From: an uncultured Saprospiraceae bacterium
GTDB taxonomy: Bacteria > Bacteroidota > Bacteroidia > Chitinophagales > Saprospiraceae
Assembly: GCA_938002705.1 (NCBI GenBank)
Contig: CALLAG010000434.1
Span: 1 to 12,834, forward strand
DNA: 12,834 bases
Direction: 5' to 3'
Below the pieces are notes generated by a model. The model did not search any database and was not told the origin of the DNA. It worked only from the letters and a program-made list of their open reading frames with translations. A program made the translations under genes and the position numbers. Of the stretch, positions 4,812 to 12,742 are shown one piece after another; the first letter of the stretch is position 1; the number at the start of each line of letters is the position of its first letter.

Positions 4812-7127
4812 ATGAGCAATACAACAACAGAAACGCTATCACCAGGAATATTAAGCCTCATCCCTATCTTCTATGTAGGATGGTCAGACTCTGTGCTCAG
4901 CCCCTCCGAGATGAAGCTCATCCACAAAAAAATAAATAGCTATAGCTTCTTAACAGACAACGACAAAGCTTATCTTATAAAATGGAGTAACCCTAAAAAT
5001 CCGCCATCTAAAAATGAATTTAGACTGTGGGCCAATGCACTTAAGAATGCAAGCAAAGATTTCAGTCCAGAAAGAAAACAGTCTCTATTAAAGTTAGGAT
5101 CAGAGATTGCCTCAAGCAACAAACTCATCATCAATGAGGCTGATGAAGTCGAGATAAATAAATCTATCAGCGATCTAAAGCAAGCACTCGGCCTATCTTC
5201 TGAAAGCGAGCAACTATTGCTCAATAAAATATTCCCTGAAGAACACATAGAAGTAGATACCAAAGAAACTGTCGATACTAAAGACATCAAAAAGCTCTTA
5301 GACGGCGACTACGAAGAAATTAAAGATAGAGTCAGAACGATACTCAGAGATCCTCTATTTGCTATTACACAAGAGACAGATAAGGATATACATAGACTCA
5401 GTATACTCAAACAAGTCAAAGCACTTGCGGATCAAGGTCTTAGCGCCTATGCTTTTCCTACACAATATGGTGGCCTGCAGGAAGGTGGCAAGCACATAGC
5501 CGTATTCGAGATGTTAGGTTACGGAGACTTAAGCTTAGCTATAAAATTTGGTGTGCAGATAGGACTATTCGGCGGTGCAGTGTATATGCTAGGCACAGAG
5601 AAGCATCACAAGAAATATGTAGAAGCACTGCATAAGTGTGAGCTATTAGGTTGCTTTGCCATGACAGAAACAGGCCACGGATCTAATGTCAAAAATCTGG
5701 AGACGACAGCAACTTACAATCATGACACCAAAGAGATAATTGTCAATTCGCCTAACTACAAATCTGGCAAAGAATACATAGGTAATGCCATACACTCTCA
5801 GATGGCAGCAGTATTCGCTCAGCTCGTCGTAGATGGTAAGAGTCACGGCGTACATGCTGTACTTGTACCTATAAGAGACAAAGACAACAACTTACTACCT
5901 GGAATCAAAGTAGAAGACTGTGGGCATAAGATGGGTCTTAATGGCGTAGACAATGGTAGGATTTGGTTTGACAATGTAAGAGTGCCAGTCGATAATCTAC
6001 TGGACAAATACGGTAGTGTCACCGCAGAGGGCACCTACGCAAGTCCTGTAGAGAATGAATCCAAAAGATTCTTCACTATGCTCGGTGCATTAGTCGTAGG
6101 AAGAATATGTGTAGGTATGCTCGGTAATAATGCTGCTAAGACGGCCCTGACTATCGCTACCAAGTATGCTTACAAGCGCCGACAGTTTGCACCCAAAGAT
6201 GGCATGCAAGAAAACCTCATCATCGACTACCCTACGCATCAGAAAAGACTCTTCCCTGCCATTGCTAAAACATACGGCTATCACTTTGCCCTAAGAGACC
6301 TCGCTGACAAATATACCAATGCCACTGAAGAAGAAACAAGAGAGATAGAAACACTCGCTGCAGGGCTCAAAGCCAAAGCAACATGGCATGCGACCAGTAC
6401 TATACAGATGTGCAGAGAGGCATGTGGTGGCAAGGGCTTCTTATCAGAGAACAGGATATCACAACTTAAGGGAGATACAGATATCTTCACCACATTCGAA
6501 GGTGATAATACTGTCCTTATGCAATTGGTTGCTAAAGGGCTGCTTACGGAGTTTAAGCAATCATTCCATGATGACGGTTACAAGGCAGTACTCAGATATA
6601 TCCTCACTAAAGCCAAGCATGACGCATATGAGTTGAATCCAGTATTTGGACGTCAGACAGATACAGAACATCTTCTCGATCCGAAGTTTCACTTCCATGC
6701 ATTCAACTACAGAAAAAGAAAAATCCTACTCACCCTCAGCGAACGTATGCAGAAGTATATCAAGCGTGGTGGAGATCCATTCCAAGCATTCCTCAAAGTG
6801 CAAAACCACATGATGGATCTCGCAGATGCATTCGTAGATCAGGTGACGCTTAATGCTTTCTACGCTAACATAGAAAAGATAGAAAACCCGACCAATAAAA
6901 AAGTGATGACATCTCTCGTACAGCTCTATGCCTTAGATGCCATAGATCGCAACAAAGGCTGGTACTTAGAGTCCGATTATATGGTAGGCGCTAAGACAAA
7001 AGCCATCAGACGTATGATCAGCAAGCTCTATCAAGAGATCAAGCCTCATGCTCTATCACTTGTGGATGCCTTTGCGATACCCGACGAGATGGTTATGGCG
7101 CCTATAGCTTTGAGGGAGGTGAGTTAG
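4812..7127 (+). CDS. Acyl-CoA oxidase/dehydrogenase family flavoenzyme with N-terminal TerB-like extension
   Basis: A 771-residue protein predicted to oxidise acyl-CoA to trans-2-enoyl-CoA with FAD, the first step of fatty acid beta-oxidation. Residues about 180-590 show the acyl-CoA dehydrogenase fold: FPTQYGG (215-221), the flavin-site motif FAMTETGHGSN (282-292), the middle beta domain ending GHKMGLNGVDNGRIWFDNVR (371-390), KYAYKRRQF (451-459), CREACGGKGF (534-543) and TTFEGDNTVLMQ (560-571), where Glu563 matches the catalytic base position of acyl-CoA oxidases. A further helical C-terminal domain (about 590-771) gives the two-domain tail of peroxisomal-type oxidases (ACOX) rather than a ~390-residue dehydrogenase. 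Residues 1 to about 165 are extra: a helical domain beginning IPIFYVGWSDSVLSPSEMKLI, reminiscent of TerB-like folds, then an acidic linker. Whether the electron acceptor is oxygen or an electron transfer flavoprotein cannot be decided from sequence. Second gene of a likely operon with the GNAT gene. Confidence 0.9.
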   Translation: MSNTTTETLSPGILSLIPIFYVGWSDSVLSPSEMKLIHKKINSYSFLTDNDKAYLIKWSNPKNPPSKNEFRLWANALKNASKDFSPERKQSLLKLGSEIASSNKLIINEADEVEINKSISDLKQALGLSSESEQLLLNKIFPEEHIEVDTKETVDTKDIKKLLDGDYEEIKDRVRTILRDPLFAITQETDKDIHRLSILKQVKALADQGLSAYAFPTQYGGLQEGGKHIAVFEMLGYGDLSLAIKFGVQIGLFGGAVYMLGTEKHHKKYVEALHKCELLGCFAMTETGHGSNVKNLETTATYNHDTKEIIVNSPNYKSGKEYIGNAIHSQMAAVFAQLVVDGKSHGVHAVLVPIRDKDNNLLPGIKVEDCGHKMGLNGVDNGRIWFDNVRVPVDNLLDKYGSVTAEGTYASPVENESKRFFTMLGALVVGRICVGMLGNNAAKTALTIATKYAYKRRQFAPKDGMQENLIIDYPTHQKRLFPAIAKTYGYHFALRDLADKYTNATEEETREIETLAAGLKAKATWHATSTIQMCREACGGKGFLSENRISQLKGDTDIFTTFEGDNTVLMQLVAKGLLTEFKQSFHDDGYKAVLRYILTKAKHDAYELNPVFGRQTDTEHLLDPKFHFHAFNYRKRKILLTLSERMQKYIKRGGDPFQAFLKVQNHMMDLADAFVDQVTLNAFYANIEKIENPTNKKVMTSLVQLYALDAIDRNKGWYLESDYMVGAKTKAIRRMISKLYQEIKPHALSLVDAFAIPDEMVMAPIALREVS

Positions 7128-7177
7128 AATGACGTGAAGCTTGAGGAAATAGTTATTTTTATGTAAATAAAATCATC

Positions 7178-7936
7178 ATGAGAATAACCATATTCCTAAT
7201 TTCATTAGTACTACTTTTTGTTCCAGAAGGTGTTTTTGCTCAGCGCAAAAAAGAGGATAGTAAGATGGTCAAGATTTCTTCGAGCATTAACTTTCATCCA
7301 TCTGTAAGTCAGCAAAGCATCCCAAATGGAGAATTTGGTGTTACTGTATTAAGAATTGATCGACCTCAACAAAGAATAGGTGTAGGTTTTAGTTATCAAA
7401 AAATTAAAAACAATAGTTTTTATAAAGAGATTTCACTCAATCAACTATTCTATTCCGAATACGAACAGTTAGGATTTATTGAAAATACAAACGGTAATAG
7501 AACAGCTATTTCAGGAGAAAGAATCAAGGCATTTACAATTTCAATGAAATATGAAATGGGAAAGTACTTTGGGGATATAAGTAATAATAAACTCAACTTC
7601 GGTATAGGCATAGGACTCCAGTCTGGCTATGACTACTATAATGAAGTCCCTTATAGAATAACAGGAAATTCAGGAATCGTTGCTCACATCATAGACTTGG
7701 ATCTTATTGCATCTTTAAATATGATTAAAAATATTAGTAATTCATTTTCTATAGAATTAAAAATTCTTCCAAGAATAGAGACTGCCCCTTACTTTTCTTT
7801 TCAAATTAAGAATCCCAATATTTCTCTCAATCTACAGCACCAGAAAAGGCCAGATAAATTTTTCAGAACGACAGCAGGAGCAAGTCTACATCTCAGATAT
7901 ACCATAAAAGACACAGCCAAGCGAGGCAGAAGATAG
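7178..7936 (+). CDS. Predicted outer-membrane beta-barrel protein, unknown function
   Basis: A 252-residue exported protein. It starts with a clear signal peptide (MRITIFLISLVLLFVPEGVFA, cleavage before Gln22) and a short basic segment (QRKKEDSK). The rest alternates polar and hydrophobic residues in strands of 8-12, for example GVTVLRI, RIGVGFSYQKI, AFTISMKYEMG, LNFGIGIGLQSGYDYY, SIELKILPRI and the closing SLHLRYTIK, consistent with an 8- to 10-strand outer-membrane barrel of the broad Bacteroidota porin-like type. The C-terminus ends in a basic tail (KRGRR) rather than an aromatic residue. No ligand motif is visible. It starts 50 bp after the acyl-CoA oxidase and precedes a lipoprotein and an OmpA-domain gene, which fits an envelope setting. 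Specific function is unknown. Confidence 0.7.
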   Translation: MRITIFLISLVLLFVPEGVFAQRKKEDSKMVKISSSINFHPSVSQQSIPNGEFGVTVLRIDRPQQRIGVGFSYQKIKNNSFYKEISLNQLFYSEYEQLGFIENTNGNRTAISGERIKAFTISMKYEMGKYFGDISNNKLNFGIGIGLQSGYDYYNEVPYRITGNSGIVAHIIDLDLIASLNMIKNISNSFSIELKILPRIETAPYFSFQIKNPNISLNLQHQKRPDKFFRTTAGASLHLRYTIKDTAKRGRR

Positions 7937-8050
7937 GCGTCCTCAATTTCGTCATAAATAACCCATCAAGTTTTTTTATGAATATAATTCACTGATACAT
8001 AGGGGTAAAGTGTCGTTTTCTTGTCATTATAGAAACAAACTCCTTTAGTA

Positions 8051-9418
8051 ATGAGAAACCTACTTATCACGATGGCCACTCTGATGGTCCTATCCGCTTG
8101 CCAAAAAGACAATCTTTCTAACAACAACGAGGCTTCAGAATCAATCAATATTCTAAATAATACTGATATAGAACTCGAAACTCGTAACATCGAGCATTCC
8201 ATATATGGCCGTGTATGGGAAGATGAGGATGGAGATGGCTTGCAAGATTTCAACGAACCACCTATACAGAACATAACAATATTACTCAGAGATGTAGTAA
8301 CAAATCAAACCATAGATGAATATGTGACTGACGAAACGGGAGAATACTTTTTTGATATTGAAGTAGAAGGAGAATTTTACTTAGAAATTAAACTAAGTGC
8401 CATAACACATAACTACATTGCTACAGAACCAGATGTCGTTCCGATAGAGGCCATAGATAGTGATGTCGATCATACATTCGGGATCAATACATCGCCGAGC
8501 TTTGAGGAAGATTACAATGATAAAATGGACTTTGGATTTTACGAATCTGGGGCCATAGGGAATATGGTCTGGCTCGATTATGATGACCCTACAAGTAGTA
8601 TTGGCAATAATATTTTTGATGGCTTAGATACACCATTAGAAGGATGTATCGTACGATTATATTCTGTTGATCCATTTGAGTGGATAGAAATTTTAGAAGA
8701 TACTGTTTTAACGGACGCAAATGGAAATTATCTATTCGAAAATCTAAAAGCCGGAATATACTTTCTTGAAATTGTAGCTAATCCCAACAACTTAAACCTA
8801 ACAAATTCATATATGTTTTGCAATCCAAATGTAGGTGACAATGAGGACAGAGATAGCGATATTATAGAAATTTTAAATACCACTACTCAAAATACTTTGA
8901 GAGGTCGAACTGCATTGATAGATCTAAGAGCAGGAGAAACAAACCTTGAAACCGACATTGGTATCAGAGATAACTCAGCTGTCATATGCTTTTTTCCACC
9001 AGGGGGATTTGGAACTTCAGTAGCTGGAGGCGGAGGGTCTGCATCTCCAAATGGTACAGTATGGATAGACACAAATGCTGATGGTTTTATGAAAGGCGGT
9101 GAACCTACAATGGAAGGCGTAACGGTCGATCTTATCAACTCAGAAAATGATTCTATTATACAAACAGTCATAACCGATGATAATGGCTATTATGAATTTG
9201 ATAGAATAAATAATCGTATAGCCAATTGTTACCTTCAGATATCACAACCACGTGGCTATATGCTCAGTAAGAACGTAAGCGGATCCTGTTATCCCACAAG
9301 CGACTTTGATCAGAAAACAAGAAAAACAGCAACATTCAGAACATCAGCTTGCCCCTATTATTCTTCCTATGACGCAGGTCTTGTAGAGGGTATATTTATA
9401 CTAGGAAGAAAAGAATAA
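8051..9418 (+). CDS. Lipoprotein with three SdrD B-like domains
   Basis: A 455-residue exported lipoprotein. The signal sequence MRNLLITMATLMVLSAC ends in a lipobox (LSAC), with Cys17 as lipidation site, followed by QKDN and an Asn-rich linker. Three SdrD B-like (Cna B-type) domains follow, each with the opening G-x-V-W-x-D-x-(D/N)-x-D-G pattern and a closing T-D-x-x-G-x-Y-x-F motif: about 51-115 (IYGRVWEDEDGDG), about 168-250 (IGNMVWLDYDDP, with a loop insertion) and about 333-405 (PNGTVWIDTNADG). The acidic loops resemble calcium-binding loops of this family. A proline/glycine-rich linker (315-332, FPPGGFGTSVAGGGG) precedes domain three. There is no T9SS sorting domain; membrane anchoring is by lipid instead. 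Similar domains in Gram-positive adhesins act as rigid stalks; a structural or adhesive role here is inference. Flanked by a barrel gene and an OmpA-domain gene on the same strand. Confidence 0.87.
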   Translation: MRNLLITMATLMVLSACQKDNLSNNNEASESINILNNTDIELETRNIEHSIYGRVWEDEDGDGLQDFNEPPIQNITILLRDVVTNQTIDEYVTDETGEYFFDIEVEGEFYLEIKLSAITHNYIATEPDVVPIEAIDSDVDHTFGINTSPSFEEDYNDKMDFGFYESGAIGNMVWLDYDDPTSSIGNNIFDGLDTPLEGCIVRLYSVDPFEWIEILEDTVLTDANGNYLFENLKAGIYFLEIVANPNNLNLTNSYMFCNPNVGDNEDRDSDIIEILNTTTQNTLRGRTALIDLRAGETNLETDIGIRDNSAVICFFPPGGFGTSVAGGGGSASPNGTVWIDTNADGFMKGGEPTMEGVTVDLINSENDSIIQTVITDDNGYYEFDRINNRIANCYLQISQPRGYMLSKNVSGSCYPTSDFDQKTRKTATFRTSACPYYSSYDAGLVEGIFILGRKE

Positions 9419-9531
9419 AGATCAGAAACTTAGCTTCTTATATTTAGTTCGTTATCTAAAAACGACTATTATCCTATTAGACACCAAGAAGTTCTATAAG
9501 TACATCTTCATATATATTGCACGCTACACAC

Positions 9532-9555
9532 TATAACTTCTATTATATAGTTATA
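9532..9555. other. Inverted repeat upstream of the OmpA-domain gene
   Basis: TATAACT (9532-9538) and AGTTATA (9549-9555) are perfect 7-bp inverted repeats with a 10-nt loop, 56 bp before the ATG at 9612. It could be an operator or a weak hairpin. The surrounding 193-bp gap is AT-rich, so a chance match is quite possible. Confidence 0.2.
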
Positions 9556-9611
9556 TTACGGTAGGCATAGATTATACAGCAATATTTTCTAATCACAAAA
9601 CGACAAAAGTT

Positions 9612-11471
9612 ATGAAGAACATTACTTTATCACTGTTTTGCCTACTCTGTATAGGCAACTTCCTACAATCTCAGAACACCTCCCAAAACTTTATCTACTT
9701 CGACACAGATGACCATAATCTAAGCACAGAATATGAAGCTTCACTGACAGACATCTACAATGAGTTAATCACTCACTCTGATTACGAAATCAAAATCATA
9801 GGACACACAGATCAAGATGGCTCAGAAGAATACAATCAAGCACTGGCTCAGAGGCGAGCAGAAAGCGTCAAAACCCATTTCATTAATAATGGGGCCACTA
9901 TAGACCAAATAGATATCGTATGGCAAGGAGAAAGTCAGCTTATCGATAGTCAAAACACAGCAAAGGCTAAAAAGAAAAATCGTCGTGTAGAACTTATAAC
10001 ACATACTTACGATTACCATGATATAGATGATGTCTTCACTACTGCACACGAGGTCAATATCCAACATTACAAGCTCGACTTAGCACAAGAACAAGTGATA
10101 GATTGTGATGCGGGCAGTACGATTATCATACCTGAGAATGCATTTACATTCGCTGATGGCAGTCCTATCGGTGACGCTAATGTCACTATAGAGATCAAAG
10201 AAGCTTTTACTTATTCTGACTTTATATCAGAAGGACTATTCACTCATAGCAAAGGAGAGATTCTTGAGACAGGTGGTATGCTATATATCAATGCCACTGC
10301 AGATGGCCGAGAAGTAAAACTAAAAGAAGGTGAAGCCATAGAAATCATATATCCACTCCAGGAAACGAAAGAGGGCATGGAGCTATTCTATGCAGATGAG
10401 GACCAAGAAGGCAACTTAGATTGGGCACAAGCAAACCAAAGTATCGGTACTTCCGACGTCAAAAAAGGAGACTTAATAACAGGCTTAAATTTTGATGACT
10501 TACTTAATCATGATTTTGGTGAACTCAAGAAACCTGTACTTAATTTCGCAAAACTACCCGCAAGACCTAAAGTAAGAAAAATGCCTCACCCCCCTGCAGA
10601 ACCTCAATATGGATTTCCTGCAGATTTCGAAAAGTATAAAGAAAAATACAAAAACTACGAAGCCGCTCTTGCAGAATATCATATACAGAAACCATTAGAA
10701 GAAGAAAAGCTCGCCGAGTGGAATGTAGAAGTGACTAATAGAATAAGTCAAATATGGCAATACAAGAAAAACTTGAAAGAAATCCATGCTCAAGTACAAG
10801 CCAAAACTGGCATCCTCAAAATAAAAGAGCATATAGATAAACGATCAGATTATCAAATTCTAAAAATGACAAATGCCATCCTTGACAGAGGATTGACACT
10901 AAAGATCGACGATCGTAAACTATTCAGGAAAGCTTTTGGTAACGAGATGCGAAATATAAAAAGAGAACGTCACATAAAAATACAAGAGACAGATTACAGC
11001 AAATATAAAGTCGCCAATATCGTAGGCGGCGTAATCAAAAGATCATTAAATAGACTTAAAAATAAAGCATTAGAACTACAGTTCGAACAAACAGGAGAAG
11101 TTGACGGTAGTCAGTTCTCAAGCTACATTACCTCTATCAATCAACTCGGATGGATAAATTGTGACCGATTCTACAACTACCCCAACAAGTGTGATCTCTA
11201 CGTCAATGATGAACAGAATAATACACAGTACTTCTTAATATTTGATGATATCAAAAGTATGCTTCGTCCAAAAATTAAAAACAACGGCGTTGTATTTTCT
11301 AATATACCAGAGAATATGAATGTAAAAATTCTTGGCGTAAAACTTTTGGACAACAAACCATACATAGGCGTAAAAGAGTACAAAACAAAAGATACCAATG
11401 TATTGAAGATGGATTTCCAGCCAGGATCATTAGCGATGATAAAAAAAGAGTTGAGTAAGCTCGAAAGCTAA
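9612..11471 (+). CDS. OmpA-domain envelope protein with N-terminal OmpA domain and long Bacteroidota-specific C-terminal region
   Basis: A 619-residue exported protein with signal peptide MKNITLSLFCLLCIGNFLQS (cut near residue 20). An OmpA_C-like peptidoglycan-binding domain follows directly at about 27-131: FIYFDTDDHNL, GHTDQDGS (64-71) with Asp67, the N-x-A-L-A-x-x-R-A-x-x-V helix (75-86) and the closing NRRVE (123-127). These are the residues that normally hold diaminopimelate in peptidoglycan. A beta domain at about 160-250 carries GSTIIIPENAF, ADGSPIGDANVTIEIKEA and LETGGM (218-223), a pattern shared with ZU5-like segments of Bacteroidota envelope proteins. Residues 330-500 are charged and helical, probably coiled coil (KYKEKYKNYEAALAEY). 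LGWINCDRFY (512-521) starts a final beta domain. The usual order puts OmpA last; here it is first. Expected place is the periplasm, tied to the cell wall. A terminator follows. Confidence 0.87.
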   Translation: MKNITLSLFCLLCIGNFLQSQNTSQNFIYFDTDDHNLSTEYEASLTDIYNELITHSDYEIKIIGHTDQDGSEEYNQALAQRRAESVKTHFINNGATIDQIDIVWQGESQLIDSQNTAKAKKKNRRVELITHTYDYHDIDDVFTTAHEVNIQHYKLDLAQEQVIDCDAGSTIIIPENAFTFADGSPIGDANVTIEIKEAFTYSDFISEGLFTHSKGEILETGGMLYINATADGREVKLKEGEAIEIIYPLQETKEGMELFYADEDQEGNLDWAQANQSIGTSDVKKGDLITGLNFDDLLNHDFGELKKPVLNFAKLPARPKVRKMPHPPAEPQYGFPADFEKYKEKYKNYEAALAEYHIQKPLEEEKLAEWNVEVTNRISQIWQYKKNLKEIHAQVQAKTGILKIKEHIDKRSDYQILKMTNAILDRGLTLKIDDRKLFRKAFGNEMRNIKRERHIKIQETDYSKYKVANIVGGVIKRSLNRLKNKALELQFEQTGEVDGSQFSSYITSINQLGWINCDRFYNYPNKCDLYVNDEQNNTQYFLIFDDIKSMLRPKIKNNGVVFSNIPENMNVKILGVKLLDNKPYIGVKEYKTKDTNVLKMDFQPGSLAMIKKELSKLES

Positions 11472-11499
11472 GAGAGAAAATAATTAAGACGATTTTATT

Positions 11500-11540
11500 G
11501 TAGGTTATTCATTGATTTGGGTAACCTACTTTTATTTTAT
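11500..11540 (+). terminator. Intrinsic terminator after the OmpA-domain gene
   Basis: GTAGGTTA (11500-11507) and TAACCTAC (11522-11529) form a perfect 8-bp stem with a 14-nt loop, followed by TTTTATTTTAT. It lies 28 bp after the OmpA-gene stop. The T-rich tail is on the plus strand, so it mainly serves that gene, although the tail overlaps the stop codon of the convergent epimerase gene. Confidence 0.68.
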
Positions 11541-12512
11541 ATTATTATTTGACTTATAATCCTTACACAATCTCTCAATCGTCTCCTCCCAAGGCGTATA
11601 AGAAAAATTAAAATCAAACTTTGACAAAGCATTATCATAGACCATCGTCCGAGTAGCTTGCATCACCATAGTCTTAGTGAATTTTCTCTCACGCCTAAGT
11701 ACAAATGATGCAATAGCATCTAAGTTGCTCATAATATTTAGAAAGATTTTTTTCATAGGTATCACCGGTGCATCCACACCTAATGAAGTAGCTACGTCAG
11801 TCATTAACTCCCTGAAGCTTTTATTATAACCTGATACGACATAGCGCTTAGCTACGATATCCGATTCCATAGCAGCTATTGCAAGTGCAGCAACATCTAC
11901 TACATCTACAAATCCCGTCCCACCTTCGAGGTATCTCTTAGGCCCTTGAGCGATAAGTGGAAGTATAACTGAAGACCCCGATTGTCCATCACCGACTCCC
12001 AATACGACAGAGGGATTAAGTATCACAGCGGATAGATCTTCTGCTATACCACGCCATACTTCTCGCTCACCAAGCATCTTGGATTCTCCATATTTAGAAT
12101 TTTGTGGGCCGTCCTCCCACTTTGTCGTCTCACTTACCAGTGAGCCATTCTTAGATTTTCCCAATGCTGATATAGAGCTGAAGTGTACCAGCTTCTTGAT
12201 GTCAGAAGCTATACATGCATTGACGATATTGGCTGTACCATCCACATTCACATTATACATCTGATCCACATTGCCTTCAGATATGACGCCTGCACAATGT
12301 ATAACATAATCGACACCACCGATAAGCTCATACAATACTTCAGTATCAAATAAGTCTGCAGTGTGCCACTCTATCATAGACGCTGCATCCGACAGTAATG
12401 TAAGCGAACTTGATGCCCTTCGGATAGCTACTATATCATAACCCTTTGTGATAAGTTGTTTTGCTATCTCTGAGCCTATCAGACCTGTAGCGCCTGTAAT
12501 GAATACTTTCAA
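11532..12512 (-). CDS. NAD-dependent epimerase/dehydratase (extended SDR family)
   Basis: A 326-residue cytosolic oxidoreductase or epimerase of the extended short-chain dehydrogenase/reductase family. Visible are the dinucleotide-binding loop GATGLIG (7-13), ADLFD (52-56), HCAGVIS (72-78), the catalytic Ser in HFSSISALG (110-118), Tyr141 and Lys145 in YGESK (141-145), and LNPSVVLG (165-172). The C-terminal part (about 200-326) is the less conserved substrate domain and does not reveal whether the substrate is a nucleotide sugar, a flavonol-like ketone or something else. The start codon is TTG (12510-12512): the glycine-rich loop begins six codons later, an in-frame TAG lies two codons upstream, and the next in-frame ATG (residue 46) would delete the NAD site. 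It is convergent with the OmpA-domain gene and has a good promoter candidate about 50 bp upstream. Confidence 0.92.
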   Translation of the reverse strand: MKVFITGATGLIGSEIAKQLITKGYDIVAIRRASSSLTLLSDAASMIEWHTADLFDTEVLYELIGGVDYVIHCAGVISEGNVDQMYNVNVDGTANIVNACIASDIKKLVHFSSISALGKSKNGSLVSETTKWEDGPQNSKYGESKMLGEREVWRGIAEDLSAVILNPSVVLGVGDGQSGSSVILPLIAQGPKRYLEGGTGFVDVVDVAALAIAAMESDIVAKRYVVSGYNKSFRELMTDVATSLGVDAPVIPMKKIFLNIMSNLDAIASFVLRRERKFTKTMVMQATRTMVYDNALSKFDFNFSYTPWEETIERLCKDYKSNNNIK

Positions 12513-12742
12513 TTGCTATTATTTATAAAAAGAAGAAAACTCTAATGAGCCTATATCGTGCATCCAAAATTAACTAAATCTAAAGATGCATCGAATATAG
12601 AAATTGGATACTGCCATAAATGTTGTTATTTTCATACGAAGGTTTATTAATCTGACACAATTATAAGTTCGGCGACACATTCTTAAGATTAAAACATAGA
12701 GATTTATAGCCATATCAATAACAATCGAGTAAAATTGAGGAA
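12513..12742. other. Intergenic region with no supported gene
   Basis: Apart from the epimerase promoter candidate, nothing recognisable is seen. A 60-codon minus-strand frame (12570-12752) is rich in Ile, Phe and Cys, lacks a family match and overlaps the promoter, so I do not count it as a gene. Confidence 0.5.
12565..12595 (-). promoter_or_regulatory. Candidate Bacteroidota-type promoter for the epimerase gene
   Basis: On the minus strand TTCG (12592-12595), exactly 19 bases, then TAATTTTG (12565-12572). The -7 element matches TAnnTTTG exactly and the -33 element has one mismatch from TTTG. Transcription would start about 45 bases before the TTG start codon, similar to the spacing seen for the T9SS protein gene. 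Confidence 0.45.

Noticed and set aside
5843..6034. Minus-strand frames inside the acyl-CoA oxidase gene (also 4970-5290, 5646-5855, 6090-6284, 6281-6493)
   Set aside because: They are antisense shadows of a strongly conserved coding frame, with Ser/Leu-rich composition and no motif.
7966..8274. 102-codon minus-strand frame over the lipoprotein start
   Set aside because: It is antisense to the signal peptide and first SdrD B-like domain of the lipoprotein, and has no recognisable features.
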